Shown here: positions 34,150 to 43,020 of the stretch, one piece after another
Layout: every line of letters starts with the position of its first letter
How positions within the stretch are numbered: position 1 is the stretch's first letter
From: JAWWPY01 sp964412845
GTDB taxonomy: Bacteria > Actinomycetota > Actinomycetes > Streptosporangiales > Streptosporangiaceae
Direction of reading: 5' to 3'
NCBI GenBank assembly: GCA_964412845.1
Contig: CAYPQM010000006.1
Coordinates: forward strand, 1 to 64,000
DNA: 64,000 nucleotides
Program-made: the position numbers and the translations under genes
Notes under the pieces: generated by a model
Databases searched by the model: none
Told to the model about the DNA's origin: nothing
Seen by the model: the letters and a program-made list of their open reading frames with translations, nothing else

Positions 34150-37100
34150 CAGGATGCCTCCCCCGTCGCCGGAGGCTCAGCAGCCGCGGACCCTGGTGCC
34201 GCGGACCCTGGTGCCGCAGGTCCGGCGATGAGCGCCAGGAACGCGTCCTCCAGGCGGCGGCTCGGGGTCACCCGGTCCACCGGTATCCCCGCCCCGACCA
34301 GCGCGGCGACCACAGCCGAGGCCGCGACGCCGTTGGGCTGGACGATAACCCCGTCTTGATGCGGGCGCGCCGACTCGATCCCGCCCAGTTCACGCAGGAC
34401 CGTGACCGCCCGCTCGGCCTCGGCGGTTCCCACGACAAGTGCCGCGCCGTCACCGATGATCTCGCGCACCGTCCCGGCGGCCACCCGGCGGCCAAGATGC
34501 ATAACGACCACGTGGCTGCAGGTCTGCTCCACCTCGGCGAGCATGTGGCTGGACAGGATCACCGTGCGACCCGCCGCGGCGTAGCCGAGCAGGACATCAC
34601 GCATCTCCCGGATCTGCGGCGGGTCGAGTCCGTTCATCGGCTCGTCGAGGACCAGGAGATCAGGCAGGCCGAGCATGGCCTGGGCGATGGCCAGCCGCTG
34701 GCACATGCCTCGCGAGTAGGCGCCAACCCGGCGGTCGATGGCCGAGCCCAGGCCAGCGATCTTGAGCACCTCGGCCAGGTGGGAGTCGGCGGCGGGCCGT
34801 CCCGTGGCGCGCCAGTACAGATCCAGGTTGGCCCGGCCCGACAGGTGCGGGAGGAACCCGGGCCCCTCCACGAACGAGCCCAGCCGCGACAGCGCGGACG
34901 CCCCCGGATGCACCTGCCTGCCGAAGATCGTAATCGTCCCCGCATCGGGCTGGATGAGCCCCATCAGCGCACGCAGCGTGCTCGTCTTCCCCGCGCCGTT
35001 CGGCCCGAGCAGGCCGAGGATCTGGCCACGGTCCACCCGGAACGACAGGTCGTCCACGGCCAGTTGGCCATCGCGGTAGCTCTTGGTCAGGCCGGTGATC
35101 TCCAGGGGCACTCCGGCCAGGTCGGCGGTGAGCGTGTCCGCCTCAGGCCGCCGCCGGACGGCCAGGATCAGGGCGGCCGCCGCCAGGGCGGCGGCCGGTG
35201 CCGCCCAGGCCCACCATCTCGCCCCGCCATCGATGATCGCCAGCGCCGGATCGGCTGGCACCGACAGCGCGCCGCCCGCCAGTGTCACCTGGTAGCTGGC
35301 CGGCACCGGCGAGGTGGCGTAGCCGAAGTCGGTCGTGGTCAGCACCAGCCGGATCTGGTGCCCGGCGGCGAACCGGTAGTCAACCGCCGGCAGCTGCACC
35401 GTGACGACCTGCCCCGCCTGGGCGCCGATGACCCGCAGCGGCGCCGCGAGCTGGTCGGGAAGGGTGGCATTACCTGCCTGGTCAACGTCATAGACCTTGG
35501 CGAACAACGTGATGTCGGAGGCACCGCTGACGCGGACCGCCACGGTGGCGGCACCGGTCATCTGGACCGGCGCGGCCAGCGCGGCGGAGCTGAAGGCCGC
35601 GCTCTGACCCGCCATGTCAAAGGCCAGGCCGCTGGATCCCAGCGCCCCGAACCCGGGAAGGACGGATATCGAAGCGGGCGTGCCACCGGCCGGGTTGACG
35701 ATGACCTGCGGCGGCCCGGCCAGGTGGATCGTGGTGCGTGTGGTCCCGCGCAGCCCCGGGTACCTCGTGGCCGTGGCGATGCCGAGGACGATCTCGTTGC
35801 TCGACACGTCGTAGCCACGGTCCCGGCTCACCGCGAACCCGGGCTGCCCCGTGCTGAGGCTGCCCGTGCCCTGGCTGCCCGTGCCCTGGCTGCCCGTGCC
35901 CTGGCTGCCCGTGCCCTGGTTAGTGGCCGCCGCTCCGGCGGTACCGCCCGGCTGGAACTGCTGATGCGCGGGCAGGAGCCACCGGGAGAACCATTGCTGG
36001 GTCAACTGGCTCACCCGGCTGGTTTCCTGATCACCACCGTCATGACCACCGCTGAACCAGACCATGTCCACCGGCGCGCCGTTACGCCGGATCGCCTGGT
36101 AATTCGCGTTGGCCTGGTCGAGCCCGAAGAGTGAGTCGTTCTCACCCTGGATCAGCAGGGTCGGGATATCGATCCGGCCCGGCACGCTCGCCGGGCTGGA
36201 CCGCAGCAGCAGCGAGACCGCCTGCCGGGTGGCCCTGCCCTCCGTGGCCACCTGCTGGTACATGGCACAGATCCGGGGCATGAAACGCCCGCACTGGGCG
36301 GCCCGCGCGGCCTTGGCCAGCGCCGCCGCAGCCGCCCCGGAGGCCCCGCTAACCTGGCCGGTCCCGCTCCCAACGCCCGCGNNNNNNNNNNNNNNNNNNN
36401 NNNNNNNNNNNNNNNNNNNNNNNNNNNNNNNNNNNNNNNNNNNNNNNNNNNNNNNNNNNNNNNNNNNNNNNNNNNNNNNNNCTGCTCCCCTGGCTGGCGC
36501 TGCTCCCCTGGCTGGCGCTGCTCCCCTGGCTGGCGCTGCTCCCCTGGCTGGCGCCGCTGGCCTGGCTGGCGCCGTCGAAGCCGCCGCCGCCCTGGGTGAA
36601 CAGCAGCCCGGCCCACTGCCTCTTGAACACCCCGTCGGCCGCACCGCCGCCCACGGCATTCGGGAACAGCGCGGTGGCCAGGTTGTTCCACGTGCTCTGC
36701 GGGACGATCGCGTCGATCCGGTGATCGTAGGCCGCGGCGAGCAGCGCTATCCCGCCGCCATAGGAGGCACCGGCGATGCCGACCCGCGGATCGCCCGGCC
36801 GGTCGAGGCGGACCCGGGGCTGCCGGGCCAGCCAGCTGACCAGCTGCTCGACGTCCTTCACCTCGTAGTCCGGTGAGTCGAGCGCCACCTGCCCGGTGGA
36901 GCGGCCAAACCCGCGTGCTGTCCAGGTAAGGACCGCGAACCCGGCCCTGGCCAGCTGCTCGGCCTCAGGCCGCACTGCGTCCTTGGTCTCCCCGAAGCCA
37001 TGGGCGAGCAGGATGGCGGGAACCCGGCCACCGCCCGCCGGGGTGAAGAATGTAGCGTCGAGCAGCACATGCTGATTGCCGCGTGGCCCGTCCAGCACGG

Positions 37101-37236
37101 CAATCCGCAGATCGTGCACGCTGATCGGCGCCGGGCGGCTGACAGCGGCCACGATCGCGACCGCGCCTGCGGTCAGCAGCACGGCCGCGACGAGCCCGGC
37201 CACGACCCGTTTGCGGCCCCACCGACGCAGACTCAT
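34149..37236 (-). CDS. Alpha/beta-hydrolase (CocE/X-Pro type) fused to an ABC transporter ATPase; contains the assembly gap
   Basis: One gene crossed by the N-run. From the ATG at 37236: a signal-anchor membrane segment, then an alpha/beta hydrolase with the nucleophile elbow GASYGGG, an acid loop (GENDSLFG) and a His loop (SGGHDGGDQ), an X-Pro-peptidase-like beta-jelly-roll (SVLPGFGALG... VTLAGGAL), a second membrane segment (WWAWAAPAAALAAAALIL), and a cytoplasmic ATPase with GPNGAGKTSTLRAL, YSRGMCQRLAIAQA and LLVLDEPMNGLDP. Frames on either side of the gap agree if the true gap is a multiple of 3. The inferred topology puts the hydrolase outside and the ATPase inside, coupled to the ABC-2 permease downstream. 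Confidence 0.85.
35860..35919. repeat. Four 15-bp repeats encoding GTGSQ
   Basis: Four identical copies of CTGCCCGTGCCCTGG in the hydrolase/ABC gene give GTGSQ repeats in a linker within the outside part. Confidence 0.92.
36382..36481. other. 100-N assembly gap
   Basis: A placeholder run of exactly 100 N inside the fusion gene, bordered by an 18-bp tandem repeat. True size is unknown. Confidence 0.98.
36482..36571. repeat. 18-bp tandem repeat bordering the gap
   Basis: Four perfect copies of CTGCTCCCCTGGCTGGCG plus a degenerate fifth encode ASQGSS-type repeats in the hydrolase insert. They stop at the N-run, so the array probably continues into the gap and broke the assembly. Confidence 0.9.
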
Positions 37237-37364
37237 GCAAGGGACCGTAGCAAGCGGGCCGGGGTGCCCCGGGACGGCTCACAGCCCGCTCTCAGCCGTG
37301 CTTGAGTGGGGCAGAGGCCGAGGGTTCATGATCGTGCGTGCTCACTGGCCGCCCGTGGGCCGCC

Positions 37365-37404
37365 GATCAACCGTGATCCCAGAAGATCAACCGTGATCCC
37401 AGAA
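37365..37404. repeat. Tandem duplication of a 20-bp unit
   Basis: GATCAACCGTGATCCCAGAA occurs twice in direct succession just upstream of the unknown gene's ribosome-binding site, and may affect its expression. Confidence 0.9.
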
Positions 37405-37413
37405 GGGGGAGAG

Positions 37414-38037
37414 ATGGGTGAATCAGGGAACGGGCCGAGCCGGCTCCGGTCCTTCGACCCGGCGCGCATCGGCGACCTGGAGTACCGCGCCTGGGTCGCC
37501 TACTACCGCCGCCAGTGGATGCAGCTGCTGATCGCGTCCGTGGGCCTGGTGCATGCCGGGTTCGGCATGGACTGGCTTCGGACGCTGCACGGCGCCTGGC
37601 TTGTGCTGCGGGCCAACCAGCTCTGGGCGCCGGTGCCGGACAACGATCCGGACGGTGCGCGCCGGTGCATGCGGCGCTTCTATGGCCTGGTGCGGCTGAC
37701 GTACGGGGAGCCGCAGGACGTGACCGAGTCCGCCCGGCTTGAGGTCGACTGGTGGCGCGCCCACCGTGAGATCCAGCGGGCCACCAGCCCCAGGGATCCC
37801 GCCGGGGCCGAGGCAGCCAGCGATGAGCTGATCGACGCCGTTGCCCGGCTGTACGCCTTCCTGTACCGCGAACCGGAGGCCGCGGTCCGGCCCGCGGCGA
37901 TGCACCGCGCCCGCGCCATGGACATCTCTGACCAGTGGGTGGCCGAGGGCTGCCGGGCCGACAGCCCGCTGCTCCCCCTAGAGCACGCCGCCCTGGTCCG
38001 CTCGTACGCTGCCCTGCTCGCCGCCGTGCACCACTGA
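37414..38037 (+). CDS. Unknown conserved-looking protein
   Basis: A 207-residue product starting at the ATG at 37414 with GAAGGGGGA upstream. No domain is recognised. It is mostly helical in look, with FDPARIGDLEYRAWVAYYRR, a hydrophobic stretch around 40-60 (LLIASVGLVHAGFGM) that is too short and polar to call a membrane segment with certainty, and LEVDWWRAHREIQR. Normal amino-acid and codon composition and a clear ribosome-binding site support a real gene. Convergent with the molybdenum hydroxylase fragment. Confidence 0.7.
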   Translation: MGESGNGPSRLRSFDPARIGDLEYRAWVAYYRRQWMQLLIASVGLVHAGFGMDWLRTLHGAWLVLRANQLWAPVPDNDPDGARRCMRRFYGLVRLTYGEPQDVTESARLEVDWWRAHREIQRATSPRDPAGAEAASDELIDAVARLYAFLYREPEAAVRPAAMHRARAMDISDQWVAEGCRADSPLLPLEHAALVRSYAALLAAVHH

Positions 38038-38059
38038 TGATCGCTAAGCTTGCCGTTCT

Positions 38060-38323
38060 TCAGGATCGGGCGTGTGACTCGGCCAGGGCGCGGCGACCAG
38101 CACCTGGGCCAGGTGTTCCCAGCACGGCGATGACTCCTGGCGCCTCGCTGGCTGCCGATGCATCGATGCCGGTGATCAGCGCGTGCGCCACGGGACTGCG
38201 CACGAAGGTGACCCGGGCCGGGCCGGACAGCTCGGGCAGGCGCGGGTCATCCACGTAGGTACCGCCAGTGGTCAGCAACCGCGGATCCTCCGTCCGGACT
38301 ACCCGGGTACCCAGGATGCTCAT
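38060..38323 (-). pseudogene. Truncated xanthine dehydrogenase/CoxL-type molybdopterin subunit (N-terminus only)
   Basis: From the ATG at 38323 (AGGAG upstream; ATGA overlap with the lyase stop), residues 1-60 match the start of CoxL-type molybdenum hydroxylase large subunits (GTRVVRTEDPRLLTTGGTYVDD, then VAHALITGIDASAASEAPGVIAVL). A full subunit has about 780 residues, but this frame stops after 87, with an unrelated tail. No other part is nearby. It is a gene fragment, likely from a deletion. Confidence 0.75.
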
Positions 38324-39825
38324 CTGGCTCTTTCTCCTCTGACGTCCCTGCTGCCACGCCACGATAACGGCTGCAGCCGGGAGATCTCCCCGAGGACCTC
38401 GGCTGCCGCCGACAGGTCGGCGTCCAGCGGCCGGTCCGCGGTCCGTGGATCAAGCACCGCGTCGGCCAGGGCAAAGGCGCGGCGCAGACCGCCGCCGGCC
38501 GGGGCGCGTCCCTGCATCCGCAGTGCGCGCACGGCTCCGAGGAGTTCGCAGGCCAGCACAGCCCGGTAGGCCAGGACCACCTCGGTGCTGGCGTGCGCCG
38601 ACTGGGTGGCGAAACCGGCGTGCTCCTCCACGCCGCGGGACAGCACCGCGCTGCCCAGCGCGGCGGGGCTGGCGAAGCGGCGGATGTCGGCCACCGCGGA
38701 CTGGGCGACATACTCCAGCACCATGATCCCGGAACTGGCCGGCGTGTCCGCCTGGAAGGGGTCCAGGCCGGTGAACGAGGGCTCGACCAGGGTGCCGAGA
38801 CGAGCCGCGGACAGGGCCGCGGTCTGGAAGACCGCGGCCCGCATCGCATCCAGGGCCAGGCCGATGTACGCGGCGTGGAAGTTCCCGTTGTGCCACACCG
38901 TATGGCCGGCGACGTCGATCAGCGGGTTCTCGCTGGCCGCGTTGAGTTCCCTGGTGAGGACGCCGTCGGCGCCGGTCATGGCGTCCACGGCGGGCCCGTG
39001 CACCTGCGGAAACGCCCGGTAGCCATAGGGGTCCTGGACCCGTGCGGGCACCATGTGCTCACCGGCCAGCAGGGCCCGCATGTCAGCGGCGACCGCCTGC
39101 TGCCCTGGGTGCGGGCGGGCCAGGTGCACCCGTTCCGCGTACGGTTCCCGGGATCCCCGGGTGGCCAGCAGCGACAGCGCCGCGACTACCACCGCGGACC
39201 GGATCAGGCTGGCCAGATCGCAGCAGGCCAGCGCCGCCTCGCCGAGGGTGGCCGCGTTGCTGCTGATGAACGCGAGCGCCTCGGTGGAACGCAGCGGGAA
39301 CAGCGTGGGCGCCCCGGTGCCAGACAGCCAGGATCGCTCGCCCAGCAGGCACAGGCCGGCCGAGGCCAGGGCGGTGAGGTCCCCGGTGCCGATCGCGCCG
39401 TAGCGGGGGATCGGCGGGGTGAACCCCCGGTTGATGGCCTCGGCGAGCACCTCCAGGATCGCCGGGTCGACGCCCGAGCCGCCCACGCCGATCTGGTTCA
39501 GCCGCACCACCAGCATCGCGCGGGCCAGTTCCGGCGGGAGCAGCGGTCCCGCCCCGGCCGCGTGGCTGCGGAGTAGCCGCAGCCCATGCTCGGACCGGTC
39601 CTCCGCGTCCACCTCGACGACGTGGTTGGCGCCGACACCGGTGTTCCGGCCGTATACCGGCCGGGAGGCGGCCACCTCGCGCGCCATCCGCCAGGCCGCC
39701 CGCGCGGCGGCCACGGCCGCGGGGCCGACCCGCACCTGGGCCTCGCGGCGGGCGACGGCCGTCACGTCAGCGCACGTCAGCGACGAACCGTTGATCTCGA
39801 TGGCGATGCCCGCGTCCCTGGTCAT
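38320..39825 (-). CDS. Aromatic amino acid (histidine) ammonia-lyase family protein with variant MIO triad
   Basis: 501 residues, the usual length. Family marks: VYGRNTGVG with catalytic Tyr58, GVGGSGVDPAI, QDPYGYRAFPQVHG, SENPLID and GGNFHA-like HNGNFHAAYIG. The cofactor-forming triad, normally Ala-Ser-Gly before DL, reads Gly-Thr-Gly (146-148 in GAIGTGDLTALA). Because the MIO prosthetic group is made from a Ser (or Cys) at the middle position, lyase activity is in doubt. Followed by a truncated CoxL gene overlapping its stop. It could be an inactive or repurposed relative. Confidence 0.85.
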   Translation of the reverse strand: MTRDAGIAIEINGSSLTCADVTAVARREAQVRVGPAAVAAARAAWRMAREVAASRPVYGRNTGVGANHVVEVDAEDRSEHGLRLLRSHAAGAGPLLPPELARAMLVVRLNQIGVGGSGVDPAILEVLAEAINRGFTPPIPRYGAIGTGDLTALASAGLCLLGERSWLSGTGAPTLFPLRSTEALAFISSNAATLGEAALACCDLASLIRSAVVVAALSLLATRGSREPYAERVHLARPHPGQQAVAADMRALLAGEHMVPARVQDPYGYRAFPQVHGPAVDAMTGADGVLTRELNAASENPLIDVAGHTVWHNGNFHAAYIGLALDAMRAAVFQTAALSAARLGTLVEPSFTGLDPFQADTPASSGIMVLEYVAQSAVADIRRFASPAALGSAVLSRGVEEHAGFATQSAHASTEVVLAYRAVLACELLGAVRALRMQGRAPAGGGLRRAFALADAVLDPRTADRPLDADLSAAAEVLGEISRLQPLSWRGSRDVRGERAR

Positions 39826-39876
39826 GGCCCCATTCTCGGCGCGGCTGCGCTGCCTCCCCGGGCCGGCTCCCCCCGG

Positions 39877-41376
39877 TCAGCCGCCCACTGTCTCCAGTTC
39901 CGCCTGGTCGGGCCGGCTGCCCGCCGCCGTGGAGGCCAGCCGGTCCGGCGCGGGCCGCGGGCGGCTGGACCGCAGGCCGCTGAGCGCCACGAGCAGGCCG
40001 GCCGCCGCCACGCCGGTGATGACGGCGAGCGCGGGCCGGTAGGCAGCCAGGCTCTGCCCCGGGCCCACCTGGTTAGCATGGCCGGCGTCCACCACCGCCG
40101 TGACCGCCGCGAGCACCAGCGCGCCACCCAGTTGGAAGGATGTCTGCAGGATGCCGGAGGCGAGGCCCTGCTCCTGATCCGCGACTCCGGCCGTCGCCTG
40201 CACGTTCAGCGAGGAGAAGCCGAGCCCGAAGGCGGCGCCGATGAGCAGCACCGAGGGCAGGATCACGGCGGGGTAGTCCGGCTGCGGGCCGATGCGCAGG
40301 AACCAGGCATAGCCGGCCGCGAGGCATCCGGACGCGACCGCGACAATGCGTGGTGGGCCGAACCGGTCCAGCAGCGGCGCCATACGCGGCGACGCGATCG
40401 CGACGATCACCCCGGCCGGCAGGAACGCCAGCGCGGTTCGCAGCGCCGACCAGCCCGCCATGATCTGCAGGTACTGGGTCACCAGGAACTGGAAGGCCAC
40501 GTAGGACCCGAACAGGGTCATTGCCGTCAGGTTCGCGCGGGTCAGCGCTCCGGACCGGAAGATACCGAGCCGGAGCAGCGGGTCCGCGCTGCGCCGCTCG
40601 ATGGCCACGAACGCGGCGAGCAGGACTGCGACCGCGGCGAACGAGCCAAGTGTGCGCGCCGACACCCAGCCCGCCTGCGGTGCTCCGACCACCGCGTCCA
40701 CGACGAGCAGCATGGCGGCGGTCACCGTCACCGCGCCGGGAATGTCGAAGCGGCGACCGCGGCGGGCCACCGGGGCGCCGCGCGGGATGAGCCGCAGCGC
40801 CGCGGCGAGGATGGCCGCCGCGACCGGTGCGGGCAGCAGCAGTGTCCATCGCCAGCCCACCTCAGTAAGCAGCCCGGACAGCACCAGGCCGAGCGAGAAG
40901 CCGGCCGCGCCGAAGGCGGAGTAGATACTCAGCGCCTTGTTGCGGGCGTGTCCCTCGGCGAATGTGGTGGTGATGATGGACAGGCTCGCTGGCGCAGTGA
41001 ACGCCGCGGCCACTCCCTTGATCATGCGGGCGGCGATGAGCAGGGTCCCGCTGCTGACCAGGCCGCCCAGCAATGAGGCGACGGCGAACACGGCGAGCGC
41101 GGCGAGGAACACCCGGCGGCGGCCGAGCAGGTCGGCGGCACGGCCGCCGAGCAGCAGGAACCCGCCGTAACCCAGCACGTACCCGCTGACCACCCACTGC
41201 AGCGACGAAGTCGTGAGCCCCAGGTCAGCACGGATGGAAGGCAAGGCGACGCCCACCATCGAGACGTCGAGCGCGTCCAGGAACAGCGCGCCGCACAGCA
41301 CGATCAGGATTCCCCACCGCCGGGGGCTCCAGCGTGCCGCGGGCGCGAGGACAACGGAGGATGGGGGTGAGGTCAT
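39877..41376 (-). CDS. MFS multidrug-type transporter (DHA2, EmrB/QacA-like)
   Basis: About 499 residues from the ATG at 41376, with many hydrophobic segments (about 14 expected for DHA2). The first helix holds FLDALDVSMVGVALP, the signature of this subfamily, and GYGGFLLLGGRAADLLGRR is the loop 2-3 motif. Exports drugs or other small molecules with proton motive force. Divergent from a MarR regulator across a shared long palindrome, the standard arrangement for a MarR-repressed pump. No Shine-Dalgarno is obvious. Confidence 0.92.
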   Translation of the reverse strand: MTSPPSSVVLAPAARWSPRRWGILIVLCGALFLDALDVSMVGVALPSIRADLGLTTSSLQWVVSGYVLGYGGFLLLGGRAADLLGRRRVFLAALAVFAVASLLGGLVSSGTLLIAARMIKGVAAAFTAPASLSIITTTFAEGHARNKALSIYSAFGAAGFSLGLVLSGLLTEVGWRWTLLLPAPVAAAILAAALRLIPRGAPVARRGRRFDIPGAVTVTAAMLLVVDAVVGAPQAGWVSARTLGSFAAVAVLLAAFVAIERRSADPLLRLGIFRSGALTRANLTAMTLFGSYVAFQFLVTQYLQIMAGWSALRTALAFLPAGVIVAIASPRMAPLLDRFGPPRIVAVASGCLAAGYAWFLRIGPQPDYPAVILPSVLLIGAAFGLGFSSLNVQATAGVADQEQGLASGILQTSFQLGGALVLAAVTAVVDAGHANQVGPGQSLAAYRPALAVITGVAAAGLLVALSGLRSSRPRPAPDRLASTAAGSRPDQAELETVGG

Positions 41377-41401
41377 AGCCAAAACTCTATGCATGCGCAA
41401 G

Positions 41402-41440
41402 CACTAGATGCAAGTGCATTTGATGCACTTGCATCTAGTG
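41402..41440. promoter_or_regulatory. Likely MarR operator between the pump and regulator genes
   Basis: Perfect inverted repeat: 18-bp arms 41402-41419 and 41423-41440 around a TTG centre. Each arm also holds an ATGCAAGTGCAT-like near-palindrome, so two dimers could bind side by side. It lies between the divergent starts of the MFS pump and the MarR gene. Confidence 0.8.
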
Positions 41441-41464
41441 GGCTCCGGACGTTAGGATGCGCCC

Positions 41465-41956
41465 GTGAGCAGGAAGCAACTCGCCATCGCGCGGCGCGCC
41501 GGAGATGCCGGCCAAGCCGGTCCTGGCGGCGTAGCCGGTGAAGCTCCGGCCGGCATCGCCGACGGAGCCGGTTCAGGCGGCATACCGGAGGTCGTCAGCG
41601 CGTGGCGGGCGCTGACCGCCCGTCATGCCACGGTCAGCGCCGCGCTTGAGCGCGAGCTTGGCGAGCGGCACCGGCTCACTGTCAGCGAGTTCGAGGTGCT
41701 CGACCGCCTGGCCGAGAGCGCGGAGCACAAATTCCGGGTGCAGGATCTGGCCGATGCCGTCCACCTGAGCCAAAGTGCGCTATCCCGCCTGGTCGGCCGG
41801 CTGGAGCAACACGGCCTGGTCCAGCGGTCACTGTGTGACCTGGATCGGCGCGGCATCTATGTCTGCCTCACTGAGGCCGGCCGGCAGCGTCACGAGGAGG
41901 CAGTGCCCACCCAGCGGGCCGTGCTCGCCGCCACTTTGCGGCCCGCGGTGAGCTAG
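41465..41956 (+). CDS. MarR-family transcriptional regulator
   Basis: 163 residues from a GTG at 41465. An N-terminal Gly/Ala-rich tail is followed by the winged helix: VSEFEVLDRLAES, LADAVHLSQSALSRLVGRLEQHGLV, and the wing RSLCDLDRRGIYVCLTEAG. Expected to repress the divergent MFS pump and itself through the palindrome 25-60 bp upstream. The ligand is unknown. Confidence 0.92.
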   Translation: MSRKQLAIARRAGDAGQAGPGGVAGEAPAGIADGAGSGGIPEVVSAWRALTARHATVSAALERELGERHRLTVSEFEVLDRLAESAEHKFRVQDLADAVHLSQSALSRLVGRLEQHGLVQRSLCDLDRRGIYVCLTEAGRQRHEEAVPTQRAVLAATLRPAVS

Positions 41957-41974
41957 GCCGGCTGGCAGCCGGCC
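41956..41974 (+). terminator. Hairpin terminator after marR-type gene
   Basis: An 8-bp stem GGCCGGCT/AGCCGGCC with a 3-nt loop begins at the stop codon and is followed by GTTT. Confidence 0.6.
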
Positions 41975-42112
41975 GTTTCGCTGCCGGAACGCCCAGGAAA
42001 GCGGATGTTGTCGTCAACTGCCCGGCCACGGCCGGAAATCGCTAGGCTGATCGGCCGATACGTGGATCGCGGGGCGACCAGATGTCCCGCGGCCGCACGG
42101 TGAGGTGGCGGT

Positions 42113-42916
42113 ATGCCGGCCCGGAGATCCAGACAGCCCCGGAGGTCACGACAGCGCGGGGCGAGGTACGGCGGCAGCCGCACGCTCTGGATGTGCGCGG
42201 TCCTCGCGCTGCCGGTCATCGTGATCGCGGGTTTCTACCTGGGCAGGCAGGCCGGTAGCCGGACAGCGCAGACTCCCTCGGCGGGCGCGGCTGCGGCCGG
42301 TCCGTGCGCGTCATCGGCCGCGGTGACCGCAGGCAGCATCCCGTGCGCGCAGCCCCTGGTGGACGCCGCGATCCACTCACCGTCCGCCAGTGCCTCCCCC
42401 TCAGCCAGCCCGTCCCCGTCAGCCGCGCCCGCTACCCACCTGGCCTCCCCGGCCCCGGCCAGGTCACCTGTCGTGCCAGTGGGCAGCCAGCAGGGTGCCC
42501 CCGCCGATCAGGTCCTGGCCGTCATCAACCAGGCGCGCGCCGCGGCCGGACGGCCGGCCTACACCTTCACCAGCGGCCTCGACCTGAGCGCGTCGCGGCA
42601 CAACACGCTGATGGCCAGCGGGTGCGGGCTCTCTCATCAGTGCAGCGGTGAGGCCTCGTTCGGCGCACGCGAGAGCGCCGCTGGAGTGAACTGGACGTCG
42701 GCGGGCGAGAACATCGGCGAGGGCGGCCCCGTTCCGGCCGGCTCCTCGTCCATCACTCAGATGGCAGTGACCCTGACCAAGGACATGATCGCCGAGAAGC
42801 CACCGGACGACGGGCACCGGCTGAACATCCTGAGCACCTCCTACCACCACATCGGGATAGCGGTGTACCGGGACCGTTCCGGCACCGTCTGGCTGACCCA
42901 GGACTTCTCGAACTAG
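42113..42916 (+). CDS. CAP (SCP/PR1) domain protein, membrane-anchored
   Basis: 267 residues: basic N-terminus, one membrane segment (about 27-45), Ser/Ala/Pro linker (about 85-125), then a CAP domain with VLAVINQARAAAGRPAYTF, HNTLMASGCG, SAGENIGEG and the final GHRLNILSTSYHHIGIAVY. Most likely exposed outside the cell. CAP proteins of bacteria have varied or unknown roles. Single gene upstream of lon. Confidence 0.87.
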   Translation: MPARRSRQPRRSRQRGARYGGSRTLWMCAVLALPVIVIAGFYLGRQAGSRTAQTPSAGAAAAGPCASSAAVTAGSIPCAQPLVDAAIHSPSASASPSASPSPSAAPATHLASPAPARSPVVPVGSQQGAPADQVLAVINQARAAAGRPAYTFTSGLDLSASRHNTLMASGCGLSHQCSGEASFGARESAAGVNWTSAGENIGEGGPVPAGSSSITQMAVTLTKDMIAEKPPDDGHRLNILSTSYHHIGIAVYRDRSGTVWLTQDFSN

Positions 42917-42976
42917 GCCGTCGGGGGCGTCCGCTGCGGGCGAAACGGGGCCGGGAACAACTGGAACCACACTCCG

Positions 42977-42995
42977 CTTGAAGGGTGTAATCAAG
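42977..42995 (+). promoter_or_regulatory. HAIR-like inverted half-sites upstream of lon
   Basis: CTTGA and TCAAG with 9 bp between. The HspR element HAIR uses the same half-sites with 11 bp between (CTTGAGT-N7-ACTCAAG), so the spacing is off by two. It lies 25 bp before the lon start, where HspR control is known for other actinobacterial lon genes. Confidence 0.4.
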
Positions 42996-43020
42996 TAATA
43001 CTCACGGGAAGTGATCCGAT

